64,000 nt of DNA from Tetrahymena thermophila SB210 (GCF_000189635.1 NW_002476267.1:19345-83344); one strand, 5' to 3'; numbered from the stretch's first letter, positions 35,123 to 48,435 are shown. Notes: generated by a model from the sequence alone, not told the origin. Program-made: numbers and translations.

Positions 35123-36927
35123 TTTTTATTTTGTTAATAAATATCATTAAAGTAAGAAATAGTAATAGTAAATAAATTTATTAATTGATTTTTTATTTAG
35201 ACTACGTTTTGAATAATTAAAATCTTCATTTTTTATTTAATTAATTTGCTATGTATTTTTAGATAAAATTCTTTTGAGTTTTTTTTAGTATTTGACAAAT
35301 TTATTATGAAAGAAAGATGGTCAAATATGAAAAGCAAATAAAAATTTTCAATATAATTAAAGAAATTTTAAATTACCTTTGAAAACTTGAGTGGCTTAAG
35401 TCTTTCTTATTAAAATCTTTAAAAAACTAAGAGTTAAATTAATACGAGCCAACTCCTTATGAAATTAAATTTTATTTAATGAAAACCTAATTTAACTATT
35501 AATTTTAAAGATATTTTTTTAATTGATAATTTTATTAAAAAATGTTATATTAAATATTTTATGAGCACATAAAAAAATAATAAATTTACAAAAATATGTA
35601 AATATCTAAGTTTATAAATACCTATTTATAATTATATTTTCATTTTTTCTAATAAGTAAGAAATATATTTGAGGAAAAAATTTATCTCAACTAATTCATT
35701 TTAGAAAGTTGAAAAGAAATGCAATTTTTTTACATTTTAAAAAAGGAAAAAATAAAATTAATTGCTACATAAAATTTTTCTGATTATTTAAAAATGAGAG
35801 ATTTATAAAGACATACAGACTTTTATATTTCAAATTAATACAAAATATTTAATTGAATTTAAAATATAAATAGTCTGAGAAACCAATTTATTATCGTATT
35901 TATTCTTTATGAAACAATTAAATATTGAGTAAAAAAATTAGAATTTCAATTTTATACAAATAGTTTCAATTTAAAATGTTAAAAATTAAAAAGAATTTAA
36001 GTAAGTACTAACTGTTTTGAAGTAAAAATCCAAAAAAATATAGATTTAAAAAATTGAATTTAAATTAGGCACAAACAATTGGAACAATAAATAAAACTCT
36101 ACATTTTAAGAAATGTAAATAAGTACTAAAAATATTATAGCCATTCTCTGTATTTTTATTTAGGTGTATATTATTTTATATTATAAATTGTAGACTAATT
36201 TAAATTTATGAATTATTTATTGTTTATTTATAGTTTGTTTTTTAATTTTTTTAATTAAATTTTTAAAACATTTTTTTTTTTCTTATTATATGATTGGAAG
36301 TTTGGGATTTGATCAGAAGAGAGAGAATCACTTTTAAGTTGCTACGGTAATTAAGTCTAATAGATATTAGGCTAGGGGGTTACCTAACTACTTTATCTAA
36401 TTAGGAGTAAATTTAATTAATTTTATAATTAATTAATTTCAACTAATTTAATCAGAATTAGATGGAAGGAAGTTTGATTCATTATGTAGGTTACTTCAAA
36501 TTACAACGAAATCTTTCTTAAAATTTGTATTATAATTAATTTCAACTAATTTAATCAGAATTAGATGGGAGGAAGTTTGATTCATTAGGTTACTTCAAAA
36601 TACAAGGAAATATTTCTTAAAATTTGTGAGATTGAATTAGATTATCAGCTTAGTGAACTCATTGTCTGTAATTATCATTTATATCTAATATCTAGCTAGT
36701 ATTATATTTTTTAGTACTATTTTGAAATTGAAATATAAAGATTTAATAATCAATGTATGTTAGTTAGTTATTTACACTAACTTTTTGTGATTTCTCAAAC
36801 TAAATAAAGGTAAATTTATAAATTAATATAATTTATTTGTTTTGTTGTCTTCATTCAGTTATAATTAATTAAATTTGCATAAATATCTATTCAATATTTT
36901 AATATTTATTTTTGAAATAACAAATAA
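35123..36927. other. Intergenic after the 5S array
   Basis: No supported gene. 36290-36400 is a relatively GC-rich patch (AGGCTAGGGGGTTACC near 36370). 36429-36630 is a short tandem duplication. The last about 100 bp before 36928 belongs to the LRR 5' module. Confidence 0.5.
36429..36630. repeat. Tandem duplication, two units of about 100 bp
   Basis: Units 36429-36534 and 36535-36630 share AATTAATTTCAACTAATTTA, then AGAATTAGATGG, AGGAAGTTTGATTCATTA and TTTCTTAAAATTTGT. The second has a 6-bp deletion. No function is visible. Confidence 0.75.
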
Positions 36928-39900
36928 ATGATATAATAGATTAAAAAATATAGCAAATTAGAAGAAGTAACTAATTATTTTTTTATCAAAATTCTTTAAA
37001 TTTATTTTTATTAAAAAAAAAGTTTGTTAACTCTTCACTTTAATCTCATTAGGTTCTTGATATTGATCTAACGTAAAATGAATTTTTAAATATTATTAAT
37101 ATTTTTTAAATATTTACCTTTCAGTTTATTTAAAAATTATTTTTCTAAAAGAACTTATCACCTAAATTCATTCATTTTATTTAAACAATGTTTTTTTAGC
37201 TCGCTTAATTTTCTATTTAAAGTTTTAAATTCATTACCCCGTTTTTTATATTGTATATTTTTTATTCTTTTTTTACTTATAATACCTTTAATTGAAATAA
37301 AAACAGTTTTGTTTATAAGTTTTGGGTTGAGATATATTTCTTTATAAAAATGAATTTAAAACAATAAATATAATTAACTCTTTTAATTTATTTAATAGTA
37401 GTTTTTTTGGTTTATTTTTTTTCAGTTTTTTATTGTACTAGATTATTTTTTTTCATTTATCTTTCTTAATTTAATTCATTTGTTTATTTTTAACATTTCC
37501 TTTTATTATTTATTAATTAATTTCTTTCTATTACATATTTTTTATTCATTTTTTCCTTCTAAATAACTTATTATTTAATTATATTTATTTTTCAATATTT
37601 AAAAAGTTTGAATTCTATTGGTTATTAAGATGCATAAGGCTTAGGTACAGCTTTAGTAAATTGCACTAATCTCTCAAATTTGACACTTTATCTTAAGTAA
37701 AAGCAGTTTATTTGTTTTGGATTTTGATTAAAATGAGTTTAAAACAAAATAACTCTTTTCATTTGTTTATTTGATTTACTTTTATTTTTGGTTTTTACTG
37801 TACTTGTGTTTTTTTTTTTCTTTTATCTTTCTTAATTTAACTCATTTTTTATTATTATTTATTTATAAATTCATTTCTTATTTTTTCCGTCTAAATCACT
37901 AATTAATTTTATATTTATTCTTCAATATTTAAAAAGTGGTAATTAAATTGGCGCAGCAGGTGCATAAAGCTTAGGTTTTGCTTTAGCAAATTGCAAAAAT
38001 CTCTCAAATTTGAAACTTTATCTTTCGTAAAATCAATTTATTTATTTTGGATTGTGATATTTTTCCTTATAAAAATGAATTTAAAACAAAACAACTCTTT
38101 TAATTTGTTTATTTGATTTACTTTTCTTTTTCTTTTTTATTGTACTTGTGCTATTTCTTCGCTTATCTTTCTTAATTTAACTCATTTTTTTGTTTATTTT
38201 TAAAATTTACTTTTATTAATCATTAACTAATTTCTTATTATTACATATTTTTTCTTCACTTTTTTCCTTCCAACTAACTAATTATTAATTTTTTTTCTTA
38301 TAAATTTAAAAAGTGATAATTAAATTGGTGATTAAGGTACATCAGGCTTAGGCTCTGGTTTAGCAAATTGTAATAATCTCAAAAATTTGACACTCGATCT
38401 TTAGTAAAAACGGTTTATTTGTTTTGGATTACTATATTTTTCTTTTTAAAAATTAATTTAAAACAATATATATAACAAACAATATAACTCTTTTAATTTG
38501 TTTATTCTATTTACTTTTCTTTTTAATTTTTATTTTACTTGCGTTTTTTCTTAATTTTATCATTCTTTATTTAACTCATTTATTTTATTTTTAACATTTA
38601 CTTTTATTATTTGTTAACTAACTAATTTCTTATTATTTCATATTTCTGATTAATTAATTGATTTATATTTTTTCTTCAATATTTAAAAAGTAAGAATTAA
38701 ATTAGTTCAATGGGTGCATCAGGCTTAGGTTCTGCTTTAGCAAATTGTAATAATCTCTAAAATTTGACACTTGATCTTTAGTAAAAACGGTTTATTTGTT
38801 TTGGATTGTGATATTTTTCCTAATAAAAGAATTTAAAACATTAGAAATCCTTTAAGATGTCGTGTTTCTTTCTTAATTTAACTTATTTGTTAATTATTCA
38901 GCATTTATTTGCTTTTATTATTTATTAATTAATTTCTTATTTTTTCTTCATTTTTCCTTCAAAATAACTAATTAATGATACATTTTTTCTTCAATATTTA
39001 AAAAGGGATAATTTAATTGGTGATTAAGGTGTATCAGGCTTAAATTCTGCTTTAGCAAATTGCACCAATCTCTCAAATTTGACACTTAATCTTAAGTAAA
39101 ATAGTTTATTTGTTCTGGATTGTGATATTTTTTTTTATTAAAATGAATTTAAAATAAAATTACTCTTTTAATTTGTTTATTTGATTTAATTTTCTTTTTC
39201 GTTGTTTTTATTGTACTTATGTTTGTTTTTTCTTCATTTATTTATCATTCTTAATTAAATTTATTTTTTTATTTAAAACATTTGCTTTTATTATTTATTT
39301 ATAAATTCATTTCTTATTATTTTATATTTTTTCTTTATTTTTTCCTTCTAAAAAACTAACTAACTAACTAATTAATTAATTAATTATATTTTTTTTTTCA
39401 TTATTTAAAAAGTTAGAATTAAATTTACAATTTACATGCATTAGGCTTAGGTTCTGTTTTAGCAAATTGCCAACATCTCTCAGATTTAGCACTTATTGTT
39501 AGGTAAAAATATTTTATTTGTTTTCGATTGATATAAAAAACTAATTAAATATATATTTTTTCTTCAATACTTAAAAAGTATGAATAAAATTGGCTAATAA
39601 CATGTATCAGGCTTAGGCTCTGCTTTAGCAAATTACAATAATCTCTCAAATTTAACACTTGATCTTAGGTAAAAGCAGATTATTTATTTTGGATTGTGAT
39701 ATTCTTCCTTATAAAAGTGAATTTAAAACAATAGAAATCTTTTAATTTGTTTATTATCTGTTTATTTCGATTTACTTTTCTTTTTCATTTTTATTATTCT
39801 TATATTTTTATTCATTTATCTTTCTTAATTTAACTCATTTGTTTATTTAATTCATTTCTAATTATTACATATTTTTTCTTCATTTTTTCCTTTTAAATAA

Positions 39901-42900
39901 CTATTTAATTTTATGTTTTTTCTTCATTATTTAAAAAGTTACAATTAAATTGACGATTAAAGTGCATCAGACTTAGGTTCTGTTTTAGCAAATTTCAATA
40001 ATCTCTAAAATTTGAAACTTAGTCTTAGGTAAAAATACTTTATTTGTTTTAAATTGCGATATTTTTCCTTATTAAAATTAATTTAAAACAACATAACTCT
40101 TTAAATTTGTTTTTTTAGTTACTTTTTTATTTCCTTTTTATTGTACTTGTGTTTTTTCTTCGTTTATCTTTCTTAATTTAACTCATTTGTTTATTTCAAA
40201 ATTTGCTTTTATTATTTATTTATTTATTTTATTCATTTGTTTCTTATTATTTCATATTTTTTCTTCATAATGATATATTTTTCTTCAATATTTAAAAAGT
40301 TAGAATAAAATTGGTGCAATAGGTGCATAGAGTTTAGGTTCTGCTTTAGCAAATTGCTCTAAAATCTCAAAATTGACACTTGATATTTAGTAAAAACAGT
40401 TTATTTATTTGTTTTGGATTGTGAATTTCTCCTAAAAAATTAATTAGCTTTTTATTTGATTTACTTTTCTTTTTTAATATATTTGCGTTTTTCTTCATCT
40501 ATCTATCTATCTTTCTTAATTTAACCTATTTGTTTATTTTCAACAATTACTTTTATTATTTCATATTTTTTCTTCATATCTTTCTTCTAAATAGCTAATT
40601 AATTAATGATATATTTTTTCTTCAATATTTAAAAAGTGAGAATAAAATTGGGGATTAAGGTGTTTCAAGCTTGGGTTCTGCTTTAGCAAATTGCAATAAT
40701 CTCTAAAATTTGAAGCTTGATTTTGGGTAAAAATAAATAGTTTATTTGCATTTGATTGAGATATTTTTTCTGATTAAAATGACTATTAGCTGTTTTTTTG
40801 ATTTAATTTAATTTTTTTTTTGATTGAAATTCTGTTTTTTCATCATTTATCTTATTTAATTTAACTCATTTTTTTATTTTCAATAATTGATTTAATATTT
40901 ATTAATTGATTTCTTATTATTTCATATTTTTATTTATTTTTTCCTCCAAAATAAATAATTATATTTTTTTCTTAAATATTTAAAAAGATTTAATTAAATT
41001 GGTGAAATAGGTGCTTCAGATTTAGGTTCTGCTTTAGTAAATTACTCTAATCTCTTAAATTTGACACTTGATCTTCGGTAAAAATAGTTTATGCTTTGGA
41101 TTGTGAAATTTCTTCTTATTAAAATAAATTAAAAAATGTTACTCTTTTAATTTGTTTATTAGTTGCTTATTTGAAATACTTTTCTTTTTCTTTCTTTTTT
41201 ATTGTATTTGTATTTTTTTCTTCATTTATTTTACATAATTTAACTCATTTGTTTATCTTCAAAAATTAATTGATTTTATTATTTATTAATTGATTTCTTA
41301 TTATTTCATATTATTTCTTCATTTTTTCCTTCTAATTAACTAATTAATTAACTATATTTTTTTTTCTTCAATATTTAAAAAGAAGTAATTAAATTGGGGC
41401 AAAAGGTGCGTCATATTTAGGTTCTGCTTTAGCAAGTTGCACTAATCTCTCAAATTTGACACTTGGTCTTCGGTAAAAATAGCTTATTTGCTTTTGATCA
41501 TGATATTTATTCTTATTAAAATAAATTTAAAATAATATATCTCTTTGAATTTATTTATTAGCTGTTTATTTGATTTACTTTTATCTCTCTTTTTTTATTT
41601 TATTTCTGATTTTGCTTCATTTATTTTTCTTAATTGAACTCATTTGTTTGTTTTCTTAATTGATTTTATTATTTATTTATTGATTTCTTAGTAATTCATA
41701 TTTTTTCTTAATTTTATCCTCTTTCTTTATTTAACTCATTTTTTTATTTTTAACAATTGCTTTTATGATTTATTAATTAATTTCTAATTTTATATTTTTT
41801 ATTCATTTTTTCCATCAAAATAAATAATAAATTATATTTTTTTTATTCAATATTTAAAAAGTGATAATTAAATTGGTGATTAAGGTACATCAGACTTAGG
41901 TTCTGCTTTAGCAAATTGCAATAATCTTTCATATTTGGCACTTCATCTTGAGTAAAAACTGTTTTTTTTTTTGGATTGTGATATATTTCCTTATAAAAAT
42001 AAATTTAAAAAAAGATCACTTTAAATTTGTTTATAAGCTCTTTATTGAATTACTTTTCTTTTTCTTTGCTATTTTACTTCTTCATATATTTTTTTGATTT
42101 AACTCATTTATTTTTATATTTTAAATATTTACTTTTATTATTTGTTAACTAATTTCTTATTATTTCGTATTTTTTCTTTATTTTTTCCTTCTAAATAACT
42201 AATTAATTAATTATTAATTTTTTCTTCCATATTTAAAAAGAATTAATTAAATTGGTGCAAAAGGTGCATCAGATTTAGTTTTTGCTTTAAAAAATTGCAC
42301 TAATCTTTCAAATTTAGCGCTTTAGCTTGGGTAAAATTAGTTTTTTTGCTTTTGATTAGGATAATTTTCCTTAATAAAATGAATTTAAAATACAATAGCT
42401 CTTTTAATTTATTTTTTAGCTGTTTTTTGATTTACTTTTCTTTTTTTATTATTTATTTTATTTTAGCTGTGTTTTTTCTCCATCTATTTTTCTTAATTTA
42501 ACTTATTTTTTTTCTTTCAACAATTCATTTTTATTATTTATTTATTTCATATAATTTCTTCATTTTTTCTTATTAAATAATTAATTATATTTTTTTCTTC
42601 AATATTTAAAAAGTTACAATTAAATTGGTGCAACTGGTGCATCAGGCTTATGCTCTGCTTTAGCAAATTGCAAAAAACTCTCAAATTTGACACTTAATCT
42701 TAAGTAAAAACAGTTTATCTGTTTTTGATTGCTCTTTTTTTTCTTTAAAAAAATGAATTTAAAGCAAACAATATAAATAGCTCTTTTAATTTATTAATTT
42801 GCTTTTTATTTGATTTATTTTTCTTTTCTTTTGTTTTTTATTCTGCTAATATTTTATTCTGTATTTTAATTTTAAGTTAAAATTTATTTTTAAATAAATA

Positions 42901-43049
42901 ACTTTATTATATTTAATTTCTTCTAGTATTTAAATTTAATATAATATAAAAGTGAAAACTAAATCAATGAATCATAATAATTGACAGTAAATAGCAAGTA
43001 TCTTAAATTAAAAAGATTAGTTGTCTTTTATCTAGATTTCAATTGGTGA
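36928..43049 (+). CDS. Leucine-rich-repeat protein, 18 exons, 15 LRRs (511 aa)
   Basis: Exon 1 36928-36966 (M-I-Q-Q-I-K-K-Y-S-K-L-E-E), exon 2 37023-37072. Fifteen 90-nt exons start at 37607, 37937, 38314, 38691, 39006, 39413, 39579, 39939, 40300, 40637, 40988, 41383, 41862, 42241 and 42614. The last exon is 42953-43049. The spliced length, 1536 nt, is divisible by 3. All exons are open and in the same phase. Repeats have core N-x-I-G-D-x-G-A-S-G-L-G-S-A-L-A-N-C and are more diverged than in the gene at 1441-8764. One intron (39503-39578) is only 76 nt. The C-terminus is S-K-Y-L-K-L-K-R-L-V-V-F then N-W-stop, matching the other genes. The acceptor of the last exon is the least certain: the position aligned with the other genes has lost its AG, and the AAAAG at 42952 is used instead. 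Confidence 0.82.
37225..42860. repeat. Diverged tandem array of LRR exon-intron units (inverted relative to first array)
   Basis: About 15 units, spacing 166-479 bp, much more irregular than the first array. This is the reverse-complement orientation of the 1.7-7.9 kb repeat. Introns have accumulated many indels while every exon remains 90 nt. Confidence 0.88.
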
Positions 43050-44112
43050 TAGATAGATAAGTGGTGAAAAGGATGAACAAATATAAAATATTTGAACAAT
43101 AAAAAATAATATGTTTTATTATAAATATTTTGTAATAAGATAATTTAAACTAAATAAAATATAGATAAATAGATTGGTTTATTTATTTATTATTGTTAAT
43201 ATATTTATGAAAATCCTATTTATTTTAGTAAGTAAGTTAACAAATAGCTGATTAAATAAATGAAAATTTACAAATAAAATTTACATGTATTAAATTCTTA
43301 TTTATGGATGTGGAGAATTAAGAGTTTAGTTCATGGATTTGTTGCTAATAAAGTATATTAATTTTATTTAGCTTTTAATAATAAAATATTTTTTTATAAT
43401 TTTTTAATATAAATATGTAATTTAAGATATTATATTTATTTTTAAATTTTTGTATATTTTTTTTTAATAATATTACACTCTTTTCACCTTAGTATGGCCG
43501 ACAACAAAAGTAAGTAATGGATATTCATAAATATTTATAATTTCAATTATCGTTGAACACAATTCAAAAATATTTTATTAAAATATTTACATGAAATATT
43601 TTTAAATATATTGTAAGTGGAATAAAAATAATAATTTTATTAAAGAAATAAATTGATTTTTAAATAAAGAAATTAATTAAAACATGGCATTAAAACATTT
43701 TAAATAAATAATTCATGAATAAAAAAATAATTAAAAAATTAATAATCAAAAAAATAAGTAAAATCTTTTTTAAAATTTAAGTTAAATAAAAGGAAATATC
43801 AATCATTAATGTTAAATAAATTAGTAGAACTTAGATATTTCTTAACTCTATAAGGTAAATTTTTATTTTTCATATATAAATATATTTACTAATTTAAATC
43901 ATTCTTTTTTAATAAATTTAATTGATATAGACGCCAAAAAATCTTATTGTTTTTTCATTTATAAACTCAAATATACAGTTTTTATAATTGTAAATTATAA
44001 TTCCTTAATATTTTACTAAATAGTAAATCATTAGATTTTTTTTTAATCAAAATAGAAGTTTAATAAAGATAGATTTAGCGAATAAGACATGCTTACGAAT
44101 TCGTAAATTTAA
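43050..44112. other. Intergenic: LRR gene 3' flank to membrane-protein copy 2
   Basis: No gene. It contains the 5S fragment at 43481-43505 and, from about 43545, the upstream sequence common to the membrane-protein family. Confidence 0.6.
43481..43505 (-). pseudogene. 5S rRNA 5' fragment
   Basis: On the minus strand it reads GTTGTCGGCCATACTAAGGT plus five more bases, the first 25 nt of 5S rRNA, preceded by a version of the 5S upstream element. The remainder of the gene is absent. Confidence 0.85.
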
Positions 44113-45737
44113 ATGGATGCTTTCTTTGCAATTCATTTTATTTATGATAAAGTCTTATATTTTTGCTTCTTGTTTTAGCTTTTGCATTTCATAGCTTTCA
44201 ATGTAAATTTGTTTAATTTATTTCTACTCTCATTTATTGCATAATAATTATTAATTATTAGGAGAATAAATCAATTACATAATGGATAATATGGTCTGTT
44301 ATAAGTACAACAATCATGATAGAAAATTGTTTGAACTTTTTATACATCTACAAGAAAATTGAGCTTAAGAGTAAGTTATTAGCTTACAGTCTATGCTTAT
44401 TTAACTTAGGAGAGATACCTTTACTCTAAATTCAATAGAATAATAGGTTTGAATGCTTCATGTAATACAGATTAAATTTAAAAAGATTTGTATTTTTTGT
44501 GGTTGAAGCGGCTGGATTGATAACTCTTGCTTTCTTATTAGATCCAAAGTAATTTATCATACCTTTGCTAGCATATTTTTATCCTATTTAGATGATTTTT
44601 GCTTCTTTATTTTAGCCTGACATAGTTGAAAGTAAACATATTCTAAAAAGTGCATGGATAAAATTGTTTTTAGAAATTATTGGATAAATAGGATAGTAAG
44701 GATTAGTATTAATCTATATAATTCATGATTCTTAATCTTTAATTACTATGGTTATTATAAATTTAGGGCTCTCTGTTTTATTTTTAGCTTTTACATCTTA
44801 GTTTATTTCTAAGTATTACAAAGATGACTATATTTATTTTTTCTATTTCATTGCATTTTTTGGATATTTTGTAGATATTAGGATTCCTTGTGTCTTGTAA
44901 GCCCGAATTATTGATCACTTAGAAGAATGGTAAAGAAATTCAATAGTTTTTCTACAACTTACATAAATTGTGTATGTATTTGTTTAATTTTTCATTTAGC
45001 ACTTTAGAATATTTAAAGATGAAAGTTTGTGCTTTTCTATATAAGCACTAATAATTCTGGCATTGTCTATATTTTAAATTATAATGAAGATAATTTCTCT
45101 TATTGATTATGTGATACTAAGCTACTTCAAAGGACCAAAAATAATAAGAGTAAATAGTTTTTAATAATTGAAAGAGCTTACAAAAGGGTACAAAAAAAGT
45201 GAAAAAAGATTTAAAAGATTAAAATTTCTAATTATTCAGTTTAATTCAGGCCACTCAAATGGTATCTAATCTAGTTAAAAAAGAGATTAGCTAATTTAAA
45301 AGATTTTGCTCTTCTACTTTTAAAAGATTGAGATAATATCATTATATAAGAATTTTCATAGAATAAATATAAGTGATTCTAAATTCACATAGTAAGAGGT
45401 TAGTTTGTACTAAAATTTTGATTATGATTTTATATAAAAAAAGATAGGTTAAGGTTATTAAATTTTAGATGAAATAAAAACTTTTAACTTTTACAACGAT
45501 TACGATTATGTATTTATTTCAATATTTAAACTACTTTTTGAAAACTTGATTTTATATAATTAAATCAGTATCTTTACAAAAAAAGGAATAGAAAATAAAT
45601 TACATTAAATGTCTTTAGAAAATGAGTTATTTTAACTGTAAATCACAGCCTATCAAAAATATCTAAGCAGATATTTTAACATTAATCCTGTTTAGATATT
45701 ATGTGATTTGTACTTAGACCTTAATATTAATAAATGA
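44113..45737 (+). CDS. Multi-pass membrane protein family, copy 2 (521 aa, one intron)
   Basis: Exon 1 44113-44202 (M-D-A-F-F-A-I-H-F), intron 44203-44261 (59 nt, GTAAAT...TAG), exon 2 to TGA 45735-45737. Without removing the intron the frame would break, since 59 is not a multiple of 3. With it removed the protein aligns with copies 1, 4 and 5 with one extra codon. About 8 hydrophobic segments, conserved D-I-R-I-P, Y-F-K-G-P-K-I-I-R and the C-terminal Y-L-S-R-Y-F-N-I-N-P-V-Q-I-L. I do not recognise the family. Confidence 0.8.
44203..44261 (+). other. Spliceosomal intron in membrane-protein copy 2
   Basis: 59 nt, GT...AG, needed to keep the conserved frame. It is 7-8 nt longer than in the other copies. 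Confidence 0.85.
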
Positions 45738-46178
45738 ATTAAATAATTATTTATATAGGCTTTGCAAAAAAGTATTTTTCTAATTAATTATAGTAAATAA
45801 ATAAATTAGTCAATGAATAAATAGAATGCTATTTTCATATATTAATAAATAAATAAAATAATTATAAGTAAACAAAAATTTATATACCTGAGTCTTATAT
45901 TTTATAAATATATTTTAATTAATTAAAAAAACATAATGATAAAAATAAATTAAATAATACTTTTGATAATTTATTTTATGTAAATTAATCAAATCAAAAA
46001 AATATTGAAAATAATTAATAACCAACAGTTGGAATTTATATACATAAAAAATCAAATTATATAAAATATAAATTGCTCATAATGTAAATATTTAATGTAT
46101 TGGTAATTTAAAGATAAAATAGAAGCTATGAAAACATACAATTAACACATTGACATGTAATAAAAATAAAAGGAGAAA
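45738..46178. other. Intergenic: membrane-protein copy 2 3' flank
   Basis: AT-rich 3' flank resembling those of the other copies, including the CCAACAGTTGGAATTTATA region near 46022. No gene is seen. Confidence 0.6.
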
Positions 46179-46700
46179 ATGCAAAATAAAATGAAATTCC
46201 ACAATTATGAAAATGAACAAGATAAACAAATTTACCAAATTTTAATTTCAGACAATTATTATAAAAACTAAGTTGATATTTTTAACTAGTTAGTAAAAAT
46301 AATTTAATTTTAGAAATTCATTTAATACATATAATCGAGCATAATACGTTTATTAAGATATAATAAGAAAAATGTGGTCTTGACGTCCCAGACTCAATCT
46401 AAAAAATTTAATGTATGCCCCGTGGGGCAGTTGTCTCTTTTTTTCTGTCTTATATATTTTTATTCAATTAGATTTAATTACTTTTTTGAATTTTTTTATT
46501 TCTACTTAGCTAAGCTAAACAATTAATTAATTAAAAATGAATGTATGTAATTAAATGCCATTCACTTATATAGTCGTTTCCAAACGACGAAATTTTTGAA
46601 TGGCATTTTGCTATATATTTAATTTTTGTAAAACCAAATTAAGTAGTAATTATAAAAAATTTTTAATAATATTAAATATTACAAAAAATTAAAATAATGA
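46179..46700 (+). CDS. Weak 173-codon open frame, hypothetical
   Basis: ATG 46179 to TGA 46698-46700 is open in the ciliate code. The first about 85 codons look somewhat protein-like (M-Q-N-K-M-K-F-H-N-Y-E-N-E-Q-D-K-Q). The rest is low-complexity and spans a perfect nested hairpin. With only TGA as stop in such AT-rich DNA, a frame this long arises by chance fairly often. No relative occurs in the window. Confidence 0.2.
46417..46428. other. GC-only hairpin GCCCC-GT-GGGGC
   Basis: A 12-bp perfect palindrome-like hairpin in very AT-rich DNA, followed within 12 bases by TCTCTTTTTTTC. It could be the 3' end of a small RNA or chance. Confidence 0.35.
46554..46607. repeat. Nested perfect inverted repeat
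   Basis: Outer arms AATGCCATTCA (46554-46564) and TGAATGGCATT (46597-46607) are perfect complements. Inside them lie GTCGTTT (46573-46579) and AAACGAC (46582-46588), also perfect. The 54-bp element could form a two-tier hairpin in RNA or mark a small mobile element. Its GC content is above that of the surroundings. Confidence 0.7.
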
Positions 46701-46863
46701 ATTGGTTTAAATATACTATTAAACTTTTAGGTATTTAAATACTGATTTTGAATGAGATCTATGAGCTATTTTCAACTTAATATATAATCAATTTATTAAT
46801 TTTAAAATTAATATATAATAAATAATTAAATTAATTAAAATTACTTTTAAAAAAAATGGTTAT

Positions 46864-46968
46864 CAGCATTGGGACTTCCCAAGCGGTCCCCTACCTAAGT
46901 ACTAACCCAGTCTTAAGGTGCTTAACTTCGGAGTTCGAATGGGATCTGTTGTTTTCACCTTACAACAA
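46864..46968 (-). pseudogene. 5S rRNA pseudogene, nearly full length
   Basis: The minus strand matches 5S from near position 16 to the 3' region, with several substitutions (for example GGCTGGG becomes GACTGGG) and a deletion removing most of the first 20 nt. The usual 3' TCGACAACCT is missing. A 5S upstream element remains on its 5' side (46970-47010). It is positioned head-to-head with truncated membrane-protein copy 3. Confidence 0.88.
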
Positions 46969-47013
46969 AGGTAAGTAATGGATATTCATAAATATTTATA
47001 ATTTCAATTTATC

Positions 47014-48435
47014 ATGATTTAAAATTTTTTGAACTTTTTATACATCTAGAAGAAAATTGAGCTTGAGAGTAAGTCTTTAGCTTACATTCTATGCTTATTT
47101 AACTTAGGAGAAATACCTTTACTTTAAATTAAATAGCATACTAGGTTTTTTTTCTACATGGAATACAGATAAAATTAAAAAAGATTAGTATTTTTTGTGG
47201 TTGAAGTGACTGGATCTATCACCCTTGCTTTCTTATTAGATCCAAAATAATTAATCATACCTTTGTTAGCATATTTTTACCCAATCTATATGAGTTTGCT
47301 TTCTTTATTTGAGCCTAAGATAGTTAGAAATAAACATATATTAAAAAGTACATGGATAAAATTGTTTTTAGAAGCTATTGGCTAAATAGGATATTAAGGA
47401 TTAGTACTAATCTATATAATTCACGATTCTTAATCTTTAATTAATATGGTTATTATAAATTTAGGGCTCTCTGTTATATTTTTAGCTATTACAGCTTAGT
47501 TCATTTATAAGTATTATAAATATGACTTCATTTATAATTTCTTTTTCATTGCATTTTTTGGATATTTTGTAGATATTAGGATTCCTTCTGTTTTTTAAGT
47601 TGGAATTCTTGATCGCTTAGAAGAATGGTAAAGAAATTCAATAGTTTTTCTATAGCTTACATAGATTCTGTATGTATTCGTTTAATTTTTCATTTAGCAC
47701 TTTAGAATATTTAAAGACGAAAGTATATGCTTTTCTATATAGGCACTAATAATTTTGGGATTGTCTATATTTTAAATTATAATGAAGATAGTTTCTCTTA
47801 TTGATTATGTGATACTAAGCTACTTTAAGGGACCAAAAATAATAAGAGTAAATAGTTTTTAACAATTGAAAGAGCTAACAAAAGAGTACAAAAAAAGCTA
47901 AATAAGATTTAAAAGATTAAAATTTCTAATTATTCTGTTTAATCCAAGTTCTAAATATGATATCTAATTTGGTTAAAAAAGAGATTAGCTTATTTAAAAG
48001 ACTTTGCTCTTCTACTTTTAAAAGGCTGAGATAGTATCATTATTAAAAACTAATTTGCATAGAATGAATATAAGTTATTCTAAATTCACATACTAAGAGG
48101 TCCTATGGTTCTAAAATTTTGATTATATTTTTATATAAAAAAAGATAGATTAAGGTTATGAAATTTTAGATGAAATAAAAACTGTTAAGTTTTACAGCAA
48201 TGACGATTATGTATTTATATTATTTAAACTACAATTATAAAACTTGATTTTACATAATTAAATCAGTATCTTTACAATAAATGGAATAAAAAATAAATTA
48301 AAATAAATATCTTTAGAAAATGAGTTATTTCAACTATAAATCACAGCCTATCAAAAATATCTAAGCAGATATTTTAACATTAATCCTGTTTAGATATTAT
48401 GTGATTTGTACTTAGACCTTACTATTAATATATGA
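47014..48435 (+). pseudogene. Multi-pass membrane protein family, copy 3, lacking exon 1 (473 codons open)
   Basis: Alignment to the other copies begins only at about 47011 (I-M-I-Q-N-F-L-N-F-L-Y-I). Exon 1, the intron and the normal upstream region are replaced by a 5S pseudogene. The remaining frame is completely open to TGA 48433-48435 and conserved to the C-terminus, with an in-frame ATG at 47014. It is either a recent 5'-truncated pseudogene or a shorter protein lacking the first 42 or so residues. Confidence 0.7.

Larger units (their letters stand above)
33401..35145 (+). repeat. Tandem 5S rRNA array, seven units of about 267 bp
   Basis: Seven head-to-tail units of 266-268 bp (120-nt gene plus about 147-bp AT-rich spacer). 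Genes 2-7 are identical by eye while spacers vary and fall into at least two types (before genes 4 and 6 versus before 2, 3, 5 and 7). Confidence 0.95.

Noticed and set aside
44113..44330. Frameshift in membrane-protein copy 2
   Set aside because: The apparent shift disappears when the 59-nt GT...AG intron is removed. The same site is an intron in the other copies.
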